The notes beneath the pieces were generated by a model. The model did not search any database. It was not told the DNA's origin and saw only the letters and a program-made list of their open reading frames with translations. A DNA stretch of 64,000 nt from JBBIMP01 sp037444305 (lineage in GTDB: Bacteria > Acidobacteriota > UBA6911), in contig JBBIMP010000017.1 in the NCBI GenBank assembly GCA_037444305.1, positions 31,191-95,190 of the forward strand, in the 5' to 3' direction. The translations under genes were made by a program, and so were the position numbers. Shown here piece after piece: positions 60,824 to 64,000 of the stretch. How positions within the stretch are numbered: position 1 is the stretch's first letter; each line of letters opens with the position of its first letter.

Positions 60824-61532
60824 TCGTCTTTTATAGCATTGGAACGACCTAAAGGGAATCACGGGAGATAGCAGCCTGCGAACATCAATGCCGGTCTGCT
60901 CAACCATTCGGACGTTCCCGCAGGAACGGCAACCCTGCCTGTCCCTCGCCAAAATTCTGGCCGTGGCTGTCAGCGGATCCTGGTTGCGTCGGTGCTGGTC
61001 ACGGTTGGGCATCTGGAGCAACGAGTTCTTGAAGTGGCGTCTGGCGCTTGCGAGGCAGGCTCTTGCGCGACAGTCGGGACCAGTACGATGCAAATCTCTT
61101 CCGATGCCAGCGGACGACGGTTTGGGGTTTCACGATGACCAACGTCTCCCTCCGTTGGGACCAGGCCCGCGACAAAAGCAACCAGAAGACTCGATCTGAC
61201 CTTCGAAGTCTCGGTCGCGGATGCCGTCGCTTCATGATCGCGAGTTGTTGGCGAAGGGCCAGGTTTTCGAGAGCCGGATTGGAACGGAGCCGAAAGGCAG
61301 TAAATAGCATCGAAAGCAGGCGAAGAATTATCGACATCATGGCCAAGAGCGTCGGTTTCAGCGGCTTGGAAAGTCAAGCCGTTCAACGCGGACGGGATTT
61401 TGGCGAACGACAGGACCAGATTCAGGCCGGCGCCCGGCGTGAAACACTTCGAAGTTCTGGGCGTATCCTGTTCATAGCCATTGGACGAACAGGTCCGGCC
61501 TGCGCGCCCCCGAGTGTCAGGAGAAGAAACCG
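60824..61532. other. Remnant region between SEC-C gene and DUF5916 gene
   Basis: About 700 bases without an intact gene. It holds the transposase fragment at 60999-61346 and a hairpin at about 61361-61382 (GCGGCTTG/CAAGCCGT). The last bases contain a CAGGAGA ribosome site for the DUF5916 gene. Confidence 0.5.
60999..61346 (-). pseudogene. N-terminal fragment of an IS481/IS3-type transposase
   Basis: The minus strand encodes RLRSNPALENLALRQQLAIM, RRSDRVFWLLLSRAWSQRRE and LVIVKPQTVVRWHRKRF, the N-terminal helix-turn-helix region of a common integrase-core transposase. After about 95 residues homology is lost and the frame ends; the catalytic DDE domain is missing. Together with the tRNA it brackets the Cys-motif genes. 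Confidence 0.75.
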
Positions 61533-63758
61533 ATGCATCGACGCTACCTCGGTCCCTTGCTGTCCGCAGCGATTCTGCAGGTGTTGTCTGGCGGAGTGGT
61601 CCATGCGGAGCTCCCCTCGCTGTCCATCCCGCGCGTTTCTGAGCCCCCGGTGCTATCGCACTATGTGGATGGCACGCAGATCCCGCCTGGCGTGAGGGTC
61701 TCCGGATTCAAGCAGCGCGAGCCGGGCGACGGCCTCGACGCGCAGGTCGAGACCGTCGTGTACCTGTCCTTCGACCGGAAGAACCTGTACGCCGTGTACA
61801 TCTGCCGGGACGATCCGTCGAAGGTGCGCGCGAATCTGACGAAGCGCGAGTCGATCATGGGCGACGATCTTGTGGGGTTGATGCTGGACACTTACGGGGA
61901 CGGGCGGCGCGCGTACATGTTCCTGGTGAATCCATTGGGTATCCAGATGGACGGCGTGACGACGGAGGGGCAGGATGATGACTTTTCCTACGACACGGTC
62001 TGGACATCCGAAGGCCGCCGGACGGGCTTCGGGTTCGTGGTACTGATCGCCATGCCGTTCAAGAGCCTTCGATTCAGCAACGACGCCACCCAGACTTGGG
62101 GCGTGGCGTTGGCAAGAATGGTGCCGCGGACCAACGAAACTTCATTCTGGCCGTACATAACGCGCCGCATCGCGAGCTTCGGCAAGCAGCTGGCGCGGCT
62201 GGAGGGGCTCGAGGAAATTTCGCCGGGACGGAACCTCCTGGCGATTCCCTATGGCAATTTCGCGGCGGACCGCGTGCTGAGCGAAGAGGGATACGTGTCG
62301 GACCGCTCCGCCCGGGTGGGCATCGACGCCAAGGCCGTCATCAGGGACGCGGTGACCGTGGATGCGACGCTCAATCCGGACTTCAGCCAGGTCGAGTCGG
62401 ACGAACCACAGGTCACGATCAACCGGCGCTTCGAGGTGTTCTTCCCGGAAAAGCGCCCATTCTTCATCGAGAACGCCAGCTACTTCGAAACCCCGGTCAA
62501 TCTGTTCTTCTCCAGACGGGTGGCCGGTCCGAAGTTCGGCGGACGTGTCACGGGCAAGGCGGCCGGATGGGCCTTCGGCGGGCTGATTGTGAACGACGAG
62601 GCGCCGGGAAAGCGCGCCGATGCCGATGATCCGAGGCGGGACCAGACGGCCGGCATCGCCGTCCTGCGCGTGCAGCGCGATTTTCCGGGGCAGTCCCACG
62701 TGGGCGGCATCGTCACCGATCGTGAATGGGGAACAACAGCCAATCGCGTCTACGGCGTGGACGGGCGCTGGCGGATGAACGACAACTGGTCCGTGAGGGC
62801 TCAGGGGGTGGGCAGCCGGACCGTGCTACTCGGCGGCGCGGACGTGGCCGGCGGCCTGTTCTCCGCCGAGCTCCAACGGGAGGGGCGAGGCCTCGATTAT
62901 TCCGCCCGCTACCTGCAGGTGAGCCCCGACTTTCGGACGGAACTTGGCTTCGTGCGCCGGCGCGATATCCGGGACTTCAATACGGAGGTCGACTACACAT
63001 GGCACATGGAGAAGAGCCGGGTCCAGAGTATCGGGGTCAATCTCGAGGGCGGGGCCATCTGGGAATTTGCCGGCGGCCTGCAGGAATGGTCGATCGAACC
63101 CGCGGTGGAAGTGCAGCTGGCGGGTCAGACCGAAATCGACCTGCGGCACTGGAATATTTTCGAACGGTTCGCCGGGATCGATTTCCGACGGCACTCCACG
63201 AGGGCCGCGTTCGGCACCCAATGGCTGTCGTGGCTGAACTTCGAAACTCAGGTGGAGTGGGGCACCGAAATCAACTACTACCCGTCGGAGGGGCTCGCGC
63301 CCTTCCTTGCGCGCGCGAGGAGCGCCGAGGCGGGCATCACAATCAAACCGTGGTCCCGGCTCCGGCTGGACCAGTCCTATCTCTATTCGAAACTGGACAC
63401 GCGTGAGAGTGGGGGCGGGGGCCCGACGCGCGGCGACATCTTCGCCAACCACATCCTGCGGATGCGCGGGAACTACCAGTTCACGCGGGAACTGTCGATC
63501 CGTGCGATCCTCGACTTCGAGGCGATCCTGCCGAACGAATCCCTGGTCGATCTCGAGCGTGAGCGGCGCTTCGGGCTCGATGTCCTGGTCACCTACCTGC
63601 TGAATCCCTGGACCGCGGTATACGCAGGCTACACCGATACCTACGAGAACTGGCGGCTGGGATCGCCGATCCAGCGTCCGATCGGGCGCAGCGAGTCGGC
63701 CACGACCTCCGTGGGGCGGCAGGTCTTCGTGAAGGTGAGCTACCTGCTCAGATACTGA
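61533..63758 (+). CDS. Outer-membrane DUF5916 protein with CBM9-like domain
   Basis: A 741-residue exported protein. After the signal peptide (to about residue 26) a CBM9-like sandwich occurs (VETVVYLSFDRKNLYAVYIC, DDLVGLMLDTYGDGRRAYMF). The remainder is a long beta-strand-rich part with NPDFSQVESDEPQVTINRRF, EVFFPEKRPFFIENASYFE and a series of amphipathic strands ending in KVSYLLRY, an aromatic terminus typical of beta-barrels. Such proteins are frequent in Acidobacteriota and Bacteroidota-like surfaces; substrate is unknown. Confidence 0.85.
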   Translation: MHRRYLGPLLSAAILQVLSGGVVHAELPSLSIPRVSEPPVLSHYVDGTQIPPGVRVSGFKQREPGDGLDAQVETVVYLSFDRKNLYAVYICRDDPSKVRANLTKRESIMGDDLVGLMLDTYGDGRRAYMFLVNPLGIQMDGVTTEGQDDDFSYDTVWTSEGRRTGFGFVVLIAMPFKSLRFSNDATQTWGVALARMVPRTNETSFWPYITRRIASFGKQLARLEGLEEISPGRNLLAIPYGNFAADRVLSEEGYVSDRSARVGIDAKAVIRDAVTVDATLNPDFSQVESDEPQVTINRRFEVFFPEKRPFFIENASYFETPVNLFFSRRVAGPKFGGRVTGKAAGWAFGGLIVNDEAPGKRADADDPRRDQTAGIAVLRVQRDFPGQSHVGGIVTDREWGTTANRVYGVDGRWRMNDNWSVRAQGVGSRTVLLGGADVAGGLFSAELQREGRGLDYSARYLQVSPDFRTELGFVRRRDIRDFNTEVDYTWHMEKSRVQSIGVNLEGGAIWEFAGGLQEWSIEPAVEVQLAGQTEIDLRHWNIFERFAGIDFRRHSTRAAFGTQWLSWLNFETQVEWGTEINYYPSEGLAPFLARARSAEAGITIKPWSRLRLDQSYLYSKLDTRESGGGGPTRGDIFANHILRMRGNYQFTRELSIRAILDFEAILPNESLVDLERERRFGLDVLVTYLLNPWTAVYAGYTDTYENWRLGSPIQRPIGRSESATTSVGRQVFVKVSYLLRY

Positions 63759-63994
63759 TTTCCCGGTTCGGGCCAGGGGTGTTTGGGGTAGCGCCGCTGC
63801 AGCTGGCGCCCCGGATCCGGGATATGAGCCGTAACTCGGTGAATCCACGCGATTGGATCCGGCGCGACGGAGGCGGCGCCCGACCTGGGATCGGGGGGTG
63901 TTTCCAATACCAGATTGCCGTCATCGCGTTGCCGGAGCGCCTCCATCAAGGCATTGCTCATCTCGACGGAAGGTAAATCCCCCGGCGTGGTCAA
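63740..63994 (-). pseudogene. Fragment of an IS91-type transposase, edge of window
   Basis: The minus strand reads DPIAWIHRVTAHIPDPGRQL, resembling the late part of Y2/IS91-family transposases, after which the family continues RYYGWYS; here it reads QRRYPKHPWPEPG and ends at a stop, so the C terminus is degraded. The frame may continue beyond 64000. It overlaps the DUF5916 stop by 19 bases, so homology should begin near 63762. Confidence 0.5.
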
Positions 63995-64000
63995 TGTCCT

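Noticed and set aside
60824..61093. 90-residue N-terminal extension of the SEC-C protein
   Set aside because: It is an out-of-frame reading of the transposase remnant and gap sequence; the SEC-C motif normally lies at a terminus, which fits the start at 60823.

Overview
The window is a high-G+C bacterial chromosome segment that is densely coded on both strands. It encodes a lipoprotein biogenesis set, outer-membrane DUF5916-type barrel proteins, RpoD, DnaG, PNPase, HslUV and a three-subunit acyl-CoA carboxylase. Together with a cellulose-synthase-like GT2 protein and a propeller-plus-repeat surface protein, the gene content looks most like Acidobacteriota. This is an inference from content and style; no rRNA gene is present to prove it.

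Layout. 0.2-8 kb: spmA-spmB, an intact membrane pyrophosphatase followed by a decayed piece of a second one, then a complete three-gene ribose/sugar-type ABC importer. 8-24 kb: a HerA-like ATPase, a GT-C-like membrane protein, a degenerate CPBP protease, an SDR dehydrogenase, a two-component system with a membrane protein, a processive GT2, a MobA-like nucleotidyltransferase, a PBP4-type lipoprotein and an M14 peptidase fused to a dead amidohydrolase. 24-36 kb: AlaX, hslVU with a lipoprotein and FAH-family enzyme, a biotin-dependent carboxylase (CT, BC, BCCP) and accD-folC. 36-43 kb: queF, a winged-helix/Rossmann regulator, and the xseA-xseB-ispA ... tlyA-nadK cluster, in which dxs is missing from its usual place. 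43-50 kb: maf, a candidate selenoprotein, dciA, a large propeller protein and an ExeA-like ATPase. 50-58 kb: the information-processing block rpsO, pnp, larB, dnaG, rpoD, tRNA-Ile(CAU). 58-64 kb: an AT-richer accessory segment downstream of the tRNA, with a PIN remnant, a pair of Cys-motif proteins, transposase fragments and a DUF5916 outer-membrane protein.

The most interesting signal is at 43.77-44.80 kb. A UshA-like exported protein is interrupted by an in-frame TGA exactly where I expect the second cysteine of a Pro-Cys-Gly-Cys motif. It is followed at the right distance by a hairpin that fits the bacterial SECIS pattern, so it is a likely selenoprotein that automated calling would split in two. 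Other notable signals are several families of intergenic palindromes, a 35-bp minisatellite with a strict two-variant alternation, a 75-bp two-box dispersed repeat, an internally duplicated CxNPxCxC protein beside a SEC-C protein in the tRNA-linked island, and a near-consensus promoter that would make hslV mRNA almost leaderless.
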